NCBI GenBank assembly: GCA_035571275.1
Contig: DATMKQ010000105.1
Coordinates: 21,684-85,683, forward strand
Source: Trebonia sp035571275
Lineage (GTDB): Bacteria; Actinomycetota; Actinomycetes; Streptosporangiales; Streptosporangiaceae
Direction: 5' to 3'
DNA: 64,000 bases
In this document: positions 31,998 through 40,857 of the stretch, one piece after another
Layout: the number at the start of each line of letters is the position of its first letter
Numbering within the stretch: position 1 is the first letter of the stretch
Notes under the pieces: model-generated
Told to the model about the DNA's origin: nothing
The model's input: the letters and a program-made list of their open reading frames with translations, nothing else
Database searches by the model: none
Position numbers and translations under genes: made by a program

Positions 31998-34526
31998 TTA
32001 CTTTCGGCGGCCCGGGGACAGGCGGTTGAGCTTCCACCAGGCGAGCAGCAGGAAGACCGCCGACAGGACGAGCATCAGCCCCATGTCGAGCAGCCACGCA
32101 CCACCGGTGTGGTTCCACGTCGAGTCGGGCTTCGCGTCCATCGACGGGTTCAGCACGTTCAGCCGGACGGTGGAGGCGAGCGCCGCCATGCCCCAGCGGG
32201 CCGGGGCGATCGCGGCCAGCTGCTCGAGGCCGGGCTTGCCAGCCAGCGAGATGATGCCGCCGGAGAACACGAACTGGACCATGGTGACCAAGACGATCGC
32301 CTGCATCGCCTTGTCCGAGCTCGACACCATCGTGGACACGAGCAGGCCCAGGCAGGTGGACGCCAACTCCAGGAACGCCACGGCCAGTATCAGCTCGGCG
32401 AGGGGGGCGTGCGTCAGGAACGATCCGGTTGGCGGCAGCGCGTGACCGAGCACGCCGATCACCGTCATAACCACCGCCTGAAGCACGGCGATCACGCCAA
32501 GGACCAGCACCTTCGAGGCGAGGTAGGCGCCCGCTGACAGGCCGGCCGCGCGTTCTCTGATGTAGATCGAGCGTTCCTTGACGATCTCCCTGACCGCGTT
32601 CACCACGCCCGCGAGGCAGGCCATGATCATCAGCACCATGAGCATCGTCTGCGCACCGGCGTTGGTCCCCGGCGCGCCCGCTAGTCCCTGTGCCGGCGCC
32701 AGCAGCCGCACGAGCGCGCCCAAGATGACAGGCAGCGCGACGATCGACCCGAGGTAGAACCGGTCCGCGGCGATCACCCGCAGGTACCGGCGGGCCAGCG
32801 TGGACAGCTGGCGCACCCGGCCGCGACGGTGCGGGGGCAGCGCGGGCGGCTGCCGGTCGCCCGGATCAGCTGGGAGCTGGGCGTGCGGCGGGCGCGGGGT
32901 CATCGGGTTCGTGACGTACCGGGTGAATTCCTTCGACTGCCGGAACTCCGCCGCCCAGTCGCGGTCCGGCTCGGCGTCGAACGCGCGGAAGACATCCGCC
33001 CAGCGCGGTTTCCCGAAGTACGTGAGGCCATCCTGCGGCGGGCCGTAGTAGGCGATCTTGCCGCCGGGCACCAGCACGAGCAGCCGGTCGCAGGTGTTCA
33101 GGTTCTCCACGCTGTGCGTGACCACGATGATCGTCCGGCCGTCGTGGGCGAGGTCGCGCATCTGCTCCATGACCTGGGCGTCCAGGCCCGGATCGAGGCC
33201 GCTCGTCGGCTCGTCGAGGAACAGCAGGCTCGGCCTGGTGAGCAGCTCGAGGGCCACGTTCACCCGCTTCAGCTGACCGCCAGACAAGATCTCCGCACGA
33301 ACGTCGGCACGGTGGGTGAGGCTGAGCTCACCGAGGACCTCGTCCACCCGCTTAGTGCGCTCGGCCTTTCGCGTGTCGCTCGGGAAGCGCAATTCCGCCG
33401 CATAGCCAAGCGCCGTGCGGGGGGTGAGCTGGGTGTGCATGATGTCCTTCTGCGGCACCAGACCGATCCGGTGGCGCAGTTCGGCGTAATCCTTGTACAG
33501 GTCACGGTTGTCGTACAGGACCGTCCCCGTGTCGGCGGGGCGCATCCCGGTCAGCGCGTTGAGCAGCGTGGACTTGCCAGCACCGCTCGGGCCGATCACG
33601 CCGACGAGAAAGCGCTCCTCGATAGGGAAGCTAACGTTGTCAAGCAGGATCTTGCCGCCCTGCACCCGGACCTTCAGTTCGCGTGCCTCGAAGGAGACAT
33701 CGCCTTCATCGACGTACTCTCTCAGCTCGTCGTCGGTCAGGCGGAAGGTGGCATGGCCGATGCTGATGATGTCGTCTTCGGTTAGTTCGGCCCGCTGGAC
33801 CCGCGAGCCGTTGACGAAGGTGCCGTTGTGACTGCCCAGGTCGATGATCTCGTAACGGCCCGACTGTGACTTGCGGAGCTCGGCGTGCTCCCTTGAGACG
33901 CCGAGGTCGGAGACGACGAGGTCGTTCTCCGGGGTGCGGCCGATGCGCATGACCTTGGCGGGAAGAGGCAGGCGTGCCGTCGGACGGCGGTCGACGGACG
34001 GCAGGTGCGCCATGCTGGCCGCCGCACTGGCCTCGGCGGCCGGCTGGGGATGTGGCCTGGCGGCTGGCTGCGGACGTGGCCGGGCCGGCGAGGGCTTGGC
34101 CGCGGGGGCTGGCGCGGGGCTGGCCGCGGGGGCCGGCGAGGGGTTGGCCGCGGGGGCGGATGCTGGCATGGGAGCGGGGGCTGGCGCGGGTCGCGGCGCA
34201 AGTTGCGGTTCGAACCGCAGCACGGGACCGTCTTCAGGGCTGCCGAGCCGCACGACGCAGTTGTCGCGGATGCTGACGCGGTTGGTTCGTTCCGCCCCTA
34301 CCCAAGTTCCGTTGGTGCTGTCCTGGTCCTCGAGGACCCACGACTGCCCTTCTACTTTGAGGACGGCGTGCCGCCAGGACACCCGTGAGTCCTCCAGCAC
34401 GATGTCGGCGGCAGGGTCGCGGCCGATGCGGTATTCGGCCCCGCTGTCCAAGCGGTGATCAGAGCGCCTAGTCCGGACCAGCAGGGGTGGCGCGGCATGC
34501 GGTTTCCCTGCCACCTGATTTCCCAC
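31998..34526 (-). CDS. FHA-FHA-ABC transporter fusion (Rv1747-like, ABCG-type)
   Basis: 842 residues from a GTG at 34526, chosen because GGAGGGAA lies seven bases ahead; the frame is open to 34613. Order: FHA1 (YRIGRDPAADIVLEDSRVSWRHAVL, STNGTWV), a Pro/Ala linker (about residues 110-170), FHA2 (MRIGRTPENDLVVSDLGVSREHAEL, SHNGTFVNG), an ABC ATPase (GPSGAGKSTLLNALTG; signature LSGGQLKRVNVALELL; LLFLDEPTSGLDPGLDAQ) and six C-terminal helices of ABC2/ABCG type. M. tuberculosis Rv1747 has the same plan and is controlled by Ser/Thr kinase phosphorylation read by the FHA domains. It probably exports envelope lipids or glycolipids. It is divergent from two LmeA-like genes. Confidence 0.9.
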   Translation of the reverse strand: MGNQVAGKPHAAPPLLVRTRRSDHRLDSGAEYRIGRDPAADIVLEDSRVSWRHAVLKVEGQSWVLEDQDSTNGTWVGAERTNRVSIRDNCVVRLGSPEDGPVLRFEPQLAPRPAPAPAPMPASAPAANPSPAPAASPAPAPAAKPSPARPRPQPAARPHPQPAAEASAAASMAHLPSVDRRPTARLPLPAKVMRIGRTPENDLVVSDLGVSREHAELRKSQSGRYEIIDLGSHNGTFVNGSRVQRAELTEDDIISIGHATFRLTDDELREYVDEGDVSFEARELKVRVQGGKILLDNVSFPIEERFLVGVIGPSGAGKSTLLNALTGMRPADTGTVLYDNRDLYKDYAELRHRIGLVPQKDIMHTQLTPRTALGYAAELRFPSDTRKAERTKRVDEVLGELSLTHRADVRAEILSGGQLKRVNVALELLTRPSLLFLDEPTSGLDPGLDAQVMEQMRDLAHDGRTIIVVTHSVENLNTCDRLLVLVPGGKIAYYGPPQDGLTYFGKPRWADVFRAFDAEPDRDWAAEFRQSKEFTRYVTNPMTPRPPHAQLPADPGDRQPPALPPHRRGRVRQLSTLARRYLRVIAADRFYLGSIVALPVILGALVRLLAPAQGLAGAPGTNAGAQTMLMVLMIMACLAGVVNAVREIVKERSIYIRERAAGLSAGAYLASKVLVLGVIAVLQAVVMTVIGVLGHALPPTGSFLTHAPLAELILAVAFLELASTCLGLLVSTMVSSSDKAMQAIVLVTMVQFVFSGGIISLAGKPGLEQLAAIAPARWGMAALASTVRLNVLNPSMDAKPDSTWNHTGGAWLLDMGLMLVLSAVFLLLAWWKLNRLSPGRRK

Positions 34527-34753
34527 CCCGGATTCCCTCCCGCTCGACGCGCCGTGCTGATCGCTTGCGTTTAGTTCGTATTCTTGGTGGTGACTCGGCG
34601 CTAGTGCGCGCACCCGGGCCCTCTCGAGTCTAGGGCTCGGCCGTGAAATCCGGAATCTGGTGAACTATAACTGCGAGAGAGACGTTTAGCCTTGTCGTCG
34701 ATATCAATCGATACTTGAATGCGCCGGCAGTGACATGACCTGGGGGCTGAAAG

Positions 34754-36136
34754 ATGAGCGTGGATCCAACACAGCCAAAGAGCCCGCCGACGCCTGCCGG
34801 TCCAGCGTCGCAGGAGTCGGCCGAACCGGGCGAGCAGGAGTCTGACGAAGGGCGCGGAGCCGAGGCTGCCGACGCGGCCGGACCTGCGACGGATTGGCCT
34901 GAGGGCGGCGCTGCCGGACCCGGCGTGGCTGGCGCGGCGGGCGTGGGCGCGGCGGCGCCGACGCGGGTGCGGCCGCAGGTTCAGCCGAGCAGCTGGGCCG
35001 GGCAGTCCGCTCAGCCGTCCTTTACTCCGGCGCAGCCGTCCTTCACGCCGGCCCAGCAGGGCCAGGGTGGGCCGGCTGGGCCGGACGCCCAGGACGCCCA
35101 GGACACCGACCCTGGCGGCGTGGCAGGCCAGCCTGGTATCGGCGGCCAGGCCGAGCCTCCTACGGCCCCGCACCCCGGGTACCAGCCGTCCGGCTGGCCG
35201 GAACAGTCGTTCCAGGTCGGCGAGGCGGCACCAGATCCCGGGCAGGGTAGCTGGCCGAAGCAGCCGCCACAGTACTCACCCGAGCCAGGCTGGAGCCAGG
35301 GGCCCAGCGGATCCCAGGGGCCCCACGGATCCCAAGGGGCCTACGGCTCTCAGGGGCCCTATGGGCCGCCGCCGCAGGGCGGACGCCCGGGAGGCGGCCG
35401 GCGCTCGCGCCAGGACTACCAGGGCTACCCGGGCGGCCGGCGACCTCGGCGCCGCCATCGCGTCCGTCGCTCGGTGATGGCCCTGTTCGCCATCATCGTC
35501 CTGGCGATCCTCGCGACGATCGGAGATCGGGTCGCCAACGCGATCGCGGAGAACGAAATCGCCAACCAGTTCGTGAAGAACGGCTTCCCGGTCAAGCCGT
35601 CTGTGACGATCGAAGGGTTCCCGTTCCTCACCCAGCTGGTCGCGCACAACATCCATGACATCGACATTTCCGCGAGCAACGTCCCGGCCGGGCCGGTGAC
35701 CATCACCAGCGTCAAGGGCAAGATGACCGGGGTTCACCTCAACTCCTCGTTCAACGGCGGAAAGGTCGATCACATCACCGGCACCCTGTTCGTGTCGTTC
35801 TCCTCGCTGGCCGCCGCCGGCGGCGGCGGCACCGGAACCGGCATCTCGATGTCCGCGGACGGGTCGGACAAGGTGAAGATCACGGCCGAAGTGGCCGGAC
35901 AAGCCATCGACACCGAGGTGGCCAAGGTGTCGCAGACGGCACCAAACCAGATCAGCATTCAGGTACAGCCCAGCGGAAGTCCGCTGAGCGGACTGCTCAC
36001 CTCGTTCGGCAGCTATTCGTTCCCTATCCCCAAGCTTCCGGCCGGGATGCGCGTCACGGGCGTCTCCGTCACGTCGCAGGGAATCACCGTCTCGGCCGCC
36101 GCGAACAATACAACCCTCACCCAGCCCGGGTCGTGA
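34754..36136 (+). CDS. DUF2993 (LmeA-like) phospholipid-binding protein with long disordered N-terminus
   Basis: 460 residues. The first ~230 are Pro/Gly/Gln/Ser-rich and disordered, with repeated QPSFTPAQ and GSQGP(H/Y)GSQG units. One helix follows (VMALFAIIVLAILATIGDRVANAIA), then the DUF2993 domain: NQFVKNGFPVKPSVTIEGFPFLTQLVAHNIHDIDISASNV and KMTGVHLNSSFNGGKVDHITGTL. In mycobacteria LmeA (Rv0817c) is an envelope phospholipid-binding protein needed for mannan elongation. GGGGGCTGAAAG precedes the ATG. The next gene is a paralogue, and the FHA-ABC exporter is divergent across 227 bases, so the three may act together at the cell envelope. Confidence 0.85.
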   Translation: MSVDPTQPKSPPTPAGPASQESAEPGEQESDEGRGAEAADAAGPATDWPEGGAAGPGVAGAAGVGAAAPTRVRPQVQPSSWAGQSAQPSFTPAQPSFTPAQQGQGGPAGPDAQDAQDTDPGGVAGQPGIGGQAEPPTAPHPGYQPSGWPEQSFQVGEAAPDPGQGSWPKQPPQYSPEPGWSQGPSGSQGPHGSQGAYGSQGPYGPPPQGGRPGGGRRSRQDYQGYPGGRRPRRRHRVRRSVMALFAIIVLAILATIGDRVANAIAENEIANQFVKNGFPVKPSVTIEGFPFLTQLVAHNIHDIDISASNVPAGPVTITSVKGKMTGVHLNSSFNGGKVDHITGTLFVSFSSLAAAGGGGTGTGISMSADGSDKVKITAEVAGQAIDTEVAKVSQTAPNQISIQVQPSGSPLSGLLTSFGSYSFPIPKLPAGMRVTGVSVTSQGITVSAAANNTTLTQPGS

Positions 36137-36236
36137 CGCGACGTGATGTGACGTGACGTGAATCGCGGCGAGTGCCCCGGGTAGTCACCTAGCGCCGGTA
36201 TAAACGATGTGGACCGGAGCAGCGAGAGGGGCCCAA

Positions 36237-37184
36237 GTGACCGAGTACCCGAAGCAGCCGCAGAACGGGTGGCCAGCGCAGCCGCCCAGGTACAGCCCCA
36301 GCGATGACGGGCAGGCCGGATACCCGCGATCTGGATACGGACAGGACGAGCACAGCCAGGCCGGATACCCGCAATCCGGATACCCGCAGAACAACTACGG
36401 GCAGAACGACTACCGGCAGAACGACTACCGGCAGAACGACTACGGGCAGCCCGGATACGACCAGGGCAACCCAGCTGGGGCCCAGCAGGACAGGTACGGG
36501 CAGCGGGTGCCGCGACGTCGGCGGCGCAAGCGTGGCTGGATCGCGCTACTGGTCACGCTCATCGTGCTCGCGGTGCTGTTCGTCGTTGGCGACCAGATCG
36601 CCAAGTCATACGCGCAGAACATGATCGCCACCAAGCTCCAGTCGTCGTCAGGCCTCACCACGAAGCCTTCGGTGACCATCGAGGGCTTCCCATTCCTCAC
36701 CCAGCTCGCCGCGCATGACATCCGGACGGTCGACATCAGCGCGAGCAACGTCCAGGAAGACAAGCTCGACATCACGAGCATCAAAGCGACAGCGACCGGG
36801 GTCCACCTCAACTCATCCTTCAGCGGCGCGACGATCGACCACATCTCCGGCACCGCGCTGATCTCGTTCGGCTCGCTGGTCAACGCCGCGGGGGCCCCAA
36901 CAGGCGTCACGGTAACCGCCGACCCGTCTGGCGGGCCGAACGCCGCCAACGTCAGCCTCGGGCCGCTCACCGCTACGGCACAGATCACGCGGACCGGGCC
37001 GAGCCAGATCACCGTCAGGGTGGAGAGCCTGGACGGCATTTCCACCTCGGACCTCGGGCTGCTCTCTGACTACAAGATCAACGTGCCGACGCTGCCTGCC
37101 GGACTCCAGGTCCAAGGCGTCTCGGTGACCGGCCAGGGCATCGTGATCAAGGTGGCCGCGCAGAACACCACTCTCTCACAGTAA
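36237..37184 (+). CDS. DUF2993 (LmeA-like) phospholipid-binding protein, second copy
   Basis: 315 residues from the GTG at 36237, preceded by GAGAGGGG. It repeats the plan of its neighbour in shorter form: a disordered Tyr/Gln/Asn-rich head with a repeating NDYRQ-NDYRQ-NDYGQ motif, a basic patch (RRRRKRGW), one helix (IALLVTLIVLAVLFVVGDQIAKSYA) and a DUF2993 domain (TTKPSVTIEGFPFLTQLAAHDIRTVDISASNV). The identity to the first copy in the domain is obvious by eye, indicating duplication. TATAAAC upstream (about 36200) could be a -10 element, so it may also be transcribed on its own. Confidence 0.85.
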   Translation: MTEYPKQPQNGWPAQPPRYSPSDDGQAGYPRSGYGQDEHSQAGYPQSGYPQNNYGQNDYRQNDYRQNDYGQPGYDQGNPAGAQQDRYGQRVPRRRRRKRGWIALLVTLIVLAVLFVVGDQIAKSYAQNMIATKLQSSSGLTTKPSVTIEGFPFLTQLAAHDIRTVDISASNVQEDKLDITSIKATATGVHLNSSFSGATIDHISGTALISFGSLVNAAGAPTGVTVTADPSGGPNAANVSLGPLTATAQITRTGPSQITVRVESLDGISTSDLGLLSDYKINVPTLPAGLQVQGVSVTGQGIVIKVAAQNTTLSQ

Positions 37185-37230
37185 GGCCCAAGCGTAGCGT
37201 AATCCCGTCGTCACGTGGTGTGACGAAGTC

Positions 37231-37263
37231 GCCCCGCGGGAAAAGCGAGGGGTGAAGGGGGAC
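37231..37263. repeat. G/C-run hairpin element between LmeA-like gene and adhP (copy 2)
   Basis: GCCCCGCGGGAAAAGCGAGGGG followed by TGAAGGGGGAC. The core GGAAAAGCGAGGGG is identical over 14 bases to the copy at 62496-62509, and CCCC/GGGG flanks form a small stem around the A-rich loop. It ends eight bases before the adhP start codon and supplies its purine-rich ribosome-site region (GAAGGGGG). It may also serve as a weak terminator for the gene before it. Confidence 0.6.
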
Positions 37264-37269
37264 TGAACT

Positions 37270-38289
37270 ATGACCACAATGAAGGCGGCTGTCGTCCCGC
37301 AACTGGGTGCCAAGCTGGAAGTCCGTGAGCTCGACGTGCCGACGCCAGGGCCCGGCCAGGTGCTCGTGAAGATGGAGGCGTCGGGCCTGTGCCATACCGA
37401 CATCCACGCCGCGCACGGGGACTGGCCGGTCACGCCGAACCCGCCGTTCATCCCCGGACACGAGGGCGTCGGCATCGTGACCGAGGCGGGGCCCGGCGCC
37501 GTGCTGCACAAGCCGGGCGACCGGGTGGCGATCGCGTGGCTTGGCTATGCATGCGGCCACTGCGATCAGTGCGTCTCTGGCTGGGAGACGCTCTGCCTGT
37601 CGCAGCGCAATAGCGGCTACTCCATCGACGGCGCCTATGCCGAGTACGCGCTCGCGGACGACCGTTACGTCGTCAGCGTCCCCGATGAGGTGTCGTCCTT
37701 CGACGCGGCGCCGCTCTCCTGCGCCGGCGTCACGACGTTCAAGGCGATCAAGATCGCCGGGCTGCAGCCGGGCGAGACCGCGTCGATCGTCGGCATTGGC
37801 GGGCTCGGCCACCTGGCCCTGCAGTATGCGCATGTACTTGGCGCGCGCGTGATCGCGGTCGACGTCGAGGACGCCAAGCTGGACCTGGCCCGGGCCCTAG
37901 GCGCGGACTACACGGTCAACGCCAAGACGACCGACCCCGTCCAGGCGATCGCCGACCACGGCGGCGCCGACGTCGCGGTCGTCACGGCAGCCTCGGCCCG
38001 AACGTTCGAGCAGGCGTACGCGTCGTTGCGACGCGGCGGCCGACTGGTCTGCGTGGGCCTTCCGGCCGACGACAAGATCACGATCTCGGTCTTCGACACG
38101 GTCCTCAACGGCAAGTCGGTCATCGGCTCGATCGTCGGCACCAGGAAGGACCTGAGCGATGTGTTCGCGCTGCACGCGGCGGGGCGCACCCGGGTGATCG
38201 CGGAGCCCAGGCAACTACAGGACGTGAACGCCTGCTTCGACGAAGTGCTGTCCGGCCATATCCCGGCACGGCTAGTGTTTACGTTCTGA
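37270..38289 (+). CDS. adhP: Zinc-dependent alcohol dehydrogenase, AdhP-like
   Basis: A 339-residue medium-chain dehydrogenase. Catalytic zinc ligands appear in SGLCHTDIHAAHGDWP and PGHEGVGIVTEAGPG, and the structural zinc loop is YACGHCDQCVSGWETLC. The NAD-binding Rossmann turn is IVGIGGLGHLALQYAHVLGARVIAVDVED, the terminal Asp favouring NAD. KDLSDVFALHAAG and the ARLVFTF end are typical of propanol-preferring AdhP. It should interconvert ethanol/propanol and aldehydes in the cytoplasm. A GAAGGGGGAC precedes the ATG, part of a G/C-run element. It is 85 bases downstream of an LmeA-like gene, with no obvious functional link. Confidence 0.92.
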   Translation: MTTMKAAVVPQLGAKLEVRELDVPTPGPGQVLVKMEASGLCHTDIHAAHGDWPVTPNPPFIPGHEGVGIVTEAGPGAVLHKPGDRVAIAWLGYACGHCDQCVSGWETLCLSQRNSGYSIDGAYAEYALADDRYVVSVPDEVSSFDAAPLSCAGVTTFKAIKIAGLQPGETASIVGIGGLGHLALQYAHVLGARVIAVDVEDAKLDLARALGADYTVNAKTTDPVQAIADHGGADVAVVTAASARTFEQAYASLRRGGRLVCVGLPADDKITISVFDTVLNGKSVIGSIVGTRKDLSDVFALHAAGRTRVIAEPRQLQDVNACFDEVLSGHIPARLVFTF

Positions 38290-38330
38290 CCGCCACGCGT
38301 CCCGCGGAAAGGCCGCTAAACTGCGACGTC

Positions 38331-38765
38331 ATGCGGGATGCGGGCGAAGCCAACTGCGCGTTCTGCGCGATCATCCGCGGCGAGACGGCCGCGGTCAAGA
38401 TCCTCGAAACCGGACACCTGCTCGCGTTTCTCGACCATCGGCCGCTGTTCCGCGGCCACACGCTGCTGGTTCCCAAGACGCACATGCGACTGCTCTCCGA
38501 CCTGCCCGCCGAACTGGCCGCCGAGTTCCTCATCACTGCCCAGCGCCTGGAGCGTGCGGTCGAGGACGGCCTCGGCGCGGCGGGCAGCATGATCTTGGTC
38601 AACAACGTGGTTAGCCAGTCCGTGCCGCACCTGCACCTGCACGTGATTCCGCGCAACCCCAAGGACGGCCTGCGGTTCTGGCTCGGCCCGCGGCAGCGTT
38701 ACGACGCCGAGCACCCGGCAGAAGAATACGCCGTCAAAATCCGTGCCGCGCTTCCCCCTGGGTAG
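38331..38765 (+). CDS. HIT-family (histidine triad) hydrolase
   Basis: 144 residues with the triad HLHLHVIPRN near residue 100 and the family start CAFCAIIRGETAAVKILETGHLLAFLDHRPLFRGHTLLVPKTHM. The C-x2-C near the N-terminus resembles the zinc-binding set of the Fhit/HinT/aprataxin-like subgroup. HIT proteins cleave nucleoside phosphoramidates, AMP-lysine or dinucleoside polyphosphates; the substrate here is not clear. The ATG has no strong ribosome site. It follows adhP by 41 bases and precedes the methyltransferase by 46 bases on the same strand. Confidence 0.9.
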   Translation: MRDAGEANCAFCAIIRGETAAVKILETGHLLAFLDHRPLFRGHTLLVPKTHMRLLSDLPAELAAEFLITAQRLERAVEDGLGAAGSMILVNNVVSQSVPHLHLHVIPRNPKDGLRFWLGPRQRYDAEHPAEEYAVKIRAALPPG

Positions 38766-38811
38766 ATCACAGCGTAGACATACCGTGGAAACGGACGCCT
38801 CAGGAGCCGCC

Positions 38812-39552
38812 ATGCCGGACGTCAGCACTTTCACGCGTAGCCTGTTCTCACCGCTGCCTGCCCGATATGACAGGCTCGCTGAGATCCTTTCTTTTTATCA
38901 GAACGGAGCGTGGCGACTCGCGGCCGTCGACGCGATCGCGCGCGGGCTGGCGACGAACGGAGACGGTCGCAAGCCGCTGATCCTCGATGTCGCATCGGGG
39001 ACGGCCGGCGTGGCGATCGAGCTCGCCAGACGCACCGGCGGAACAGTGGTCGGGGTCGACCTCACCGAGCAAATGCTGCGGCAGGGCGCAGAGAACGTAG
39101 CGGCGTCCCCGGTCGCCGGGCAGATCGTGCTGGTCGGCGGGCAGGCGGAACGGCTGCCGTTCGCGGACGCGACGTTCGACGCGCTGGTATTCAGCTACCT
39201 GCTTAGATACGTCGACGACCCGCAGGCGACGCTGGCCGAGCTGGCGCGCGTGGTCAAGCCCGGCGGGGTGATGGCCAGCCTCGAGTTCTCCGTGCCTGCC
39301 GGGCCCGTGTGGCATCCGTCGTGGGTCGCTTACACCCGGCTGGTGCTGCCCGTCGCCGGACTGCTCACCGGCGGGCCGGCCTGGTGGCGGGTCGGCCGGT
39401 TTCTCGGACCTTCGATCTCCGGGCATTATCAGCGGTACCCGGTCGACTGGACCGTCCGCGCCTGGGAGCAGGCCGGGTTCACCGGCGTGGCCGCCCGGAC
39501 CATGAGCCTGGGCGGCGGCCTGATCATGTCGGGAACCCGGGCCCGTGGCTGA
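38812..39552 (+). CDS. Class I SAM-dependent methyltransferase, UbiE/MenG-like
   Basis: 246 residues from the ATG at 38812, chosen because AGGAG lies six bases before it. The N-terminal FTRSLFSPLPARYDRLAEILSFYQNGAWR resembles the FDxxAxxYDxxNxLLSFGxxxxWR opening of ubiquinone/menaquinone methyltransferases. Motif I is LILDVASGTAGVAIELARRTG, motif II-like GVDLTEQML, then PFADATFDALVFSYLLRYVDDP and VKPGGVMASLEFSVP. The last 60 residues are more hydrophobic than usual. The last eight bases overlap a UbiA-like membrane protein gene. Together they may form a quinone or isoprenoid modification pair, though a general methyltransferase role is possible. Confidence 0.78.
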   Translation: MPDVSTFTRSLFSPLPARYDRLAEILSFYQNGAWRLAAVDAIARGLATNGDGRKPLILDVASGTAGVAIELARRTGGTVVGVDLTEQMLRQGAENVAASPVAGQIVLVGGQAERLPFADATFDALVFSYLLRYVDDPQATLAELARVVKPGGVMASLEFSVPAGPVWHPSWVAYTRLVLPVAGLLTGGPAWWRVGRFLGPSISGHYQRYPVDWTVRAWEQAGFTGVAARTMSLGGGLIMSGTRARG

Positions 39553-40312
39553 CCAGGGGGACAGCACAGCGGACAGCGCAGCTCGGCCGGCGTTTTACGC
39601 GGCGCGGCCGGGGGTCTGGCGGGACTGGTGGACGCTGCTGCATCCGCCCTATACGGCCTGGCACCTGTCATACGTGGTGATCGGCGCGTGCCTCGCGCCG
39701 CACGTGTACCTGAGCAGGCTGCTCGCCACGGTGGCCGCGTTCTTCCTCGCGGTAGGCGTAGCGGCGCACGCGCTCGACGAACTGCACGGGCGGCCGCTGC
39801 GCACGTCGATCCCCGGGTCGCTGCTCGTCGGAGTGACCGTGGTCGGGCTGGCCGGGGCGCTGGCACTCGGCGCGGCGGGCGTGGCGGTCGTCGGCTGGCC
39901 AGCCGGGGCCGTGCTGCTGCCGTTCATGGTGGCCGGGCCGGTGCTCGTGGTGGCGTACAACGCGGAGCTGTTCGGCGGCCTCGTGCACACGGACATTGGA
40001 TTCGCGGCCGCCTGGGGTGCGTTCCCCGCGCTGACCGGGTACATCGCGCAGGCGGGGAACCTGTCGGTCGCGGCGGTGCTCGCGGCGGCCGCGGCGCTGG
40101 CGCTGTCGGTCGCGCAGCGGCGACTGTCTACGCCGGCGCGGGCGATCCGCCGGCGGGTGGCCCGCGCCGAGGGCGCGATCACGTTCGCCGACGGCCACAC
40201 GGTGCCGATCACCACGACGCTGCTCCTAGATCCGATCGAGCGCGCCCTGCGCGCGGCGACCTGGGCAATAGTCCTGCTAGCGGCCGCCCTAGCGGTCGCA
40301 CGACTAACCTAA
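39545..40312 (+). CDS. UbiA-like membrane protein (probable)
   Basis: 255 residues starting at GTG, overlapping the methyltransferase gene by eight bases. About seven helices are predicted. Features that recall the UbiA prenyltransferase fold are LLHPPYTAWHLSYVVIGACLAP in helix 1, AAHALDELHGRPLRTSIP in the first loop, where the aspartate-rich motif would be (though reduced to one Asp), and VAYNAELFGGLVHTDIGFAAAWGAFPALTGYIAQ in the middle. The normal NDxxDxxxD motifs are missing, so it may be a non-canonical or inactive relative. Coupling to a UbiE-like methyltransferase favours a quinone- or lipid-linked role. I am unsure of the family. Confidence 0.55.
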   Translation: MADQGDSTADSAARPAFYAARPGVWRDWWTLLHPPYTAWHLSYVVIGACLAPHVYLSRLLATVAAFFLAVGVAAHALDELHGRPLRTSIPGSLLVGVTVVGLAGALALGAAGVAVVGWPAGAVLLPFMVAGPVLVVAYNAELFGGLVHTDIGFAAAWGAFPALTGYIAQAGNLSVAAVLAAAAALALSVAQRRLSTPARAIRRRVARAEGAITFADGHTVPITTTLLLDPIERALRAATWAIVLLAAALAVARLT

Positions 40313-40352
40313 CCCGCCAGCCACACCTCGTAACCGTCCACTCACCGTCTGT

Positions 40353-40420
40353 CTTAGGGCAAAAGAGATACCGGTTCGTGTCCGATATGCCCGGTATGGG
40401 GGGCGCGCATGTGCCCTAAG
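40353..40420. repeat. Inverted repeat CTTAGGGCA / TGCCCTAAG downstream of the UbiA-like gene
   Basis: Nine-base perfect arms at 40353-40361 and 40412-40420, with a 50-base spacer that itself contains CCGG-rich pairs. It lies 40 bases after the UbiA-like stop and could fold as the end structure of that transcript. There is no T-run. Confidence 0.4.
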
Positions 40421-40445
40421 CTGCTGCCCGACCGGCAAGATGTGA

Positions 40446-40650
40446 GCGCGGCGGGGGGCCTAGCGCGGCCGGGGGCCGACGCGGTACCGGGGGTGGCGCG
40501 GCCGGGGACCGACGCGGCCGGGAAGGGGCTGACGCGGCCGGGGGCTGGCACGGCCGGAGGCTGACGCGGCCGGGAAGGGGCTGGCGCGGCCGGGGGCTGA
40601 CGCGGTACCGGGGACTGGTGCGGCCGGAGCCTGGCGCGGCGCGGACGGAG
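40446..40650. repeat. Degenerate GC-rich tandem repeats between 40313 and 40857
   Basis: About ten imperfect units built on GACGCGGCCGGGG(GCT) or GCGGTACCGGGG. A 21-base segment (GACGCGGCCGGGAAGGGGCTG) recurs exactly at 40511-40531 and 40563-40583, and the GACGCGGTACCGGGG form recurs at about 40478 and 40598. The unit is 16-20 bases long, not a multiple of three overall, and no credible gene lies there. It fills the middle of a 545-base gap upstream of the phosphatase gene. A few AT-rich bases (about 40735-40815) follow, probably the promoter. Confidence 0.8.
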
Positions 40651-40857
40651 GCTGACGGGGGGCAGGGGCGGGGCGGAGTGGGCAAGTAGGGGGCCCGGGG
40701 GGCGGGTGGGAAGGTAGAGCAGTAACGGCACGGACAAAGGACGTAAATTTGCCAATAAGGGATTATTCGGAAAGAATCGGAAGTCCTCTTTGAACCTGCC
40801 ATCGTTAGCTCATAATTGGCAGGAGCGTGCCGTGCAGGAAACATACAGGAGTCGCCC

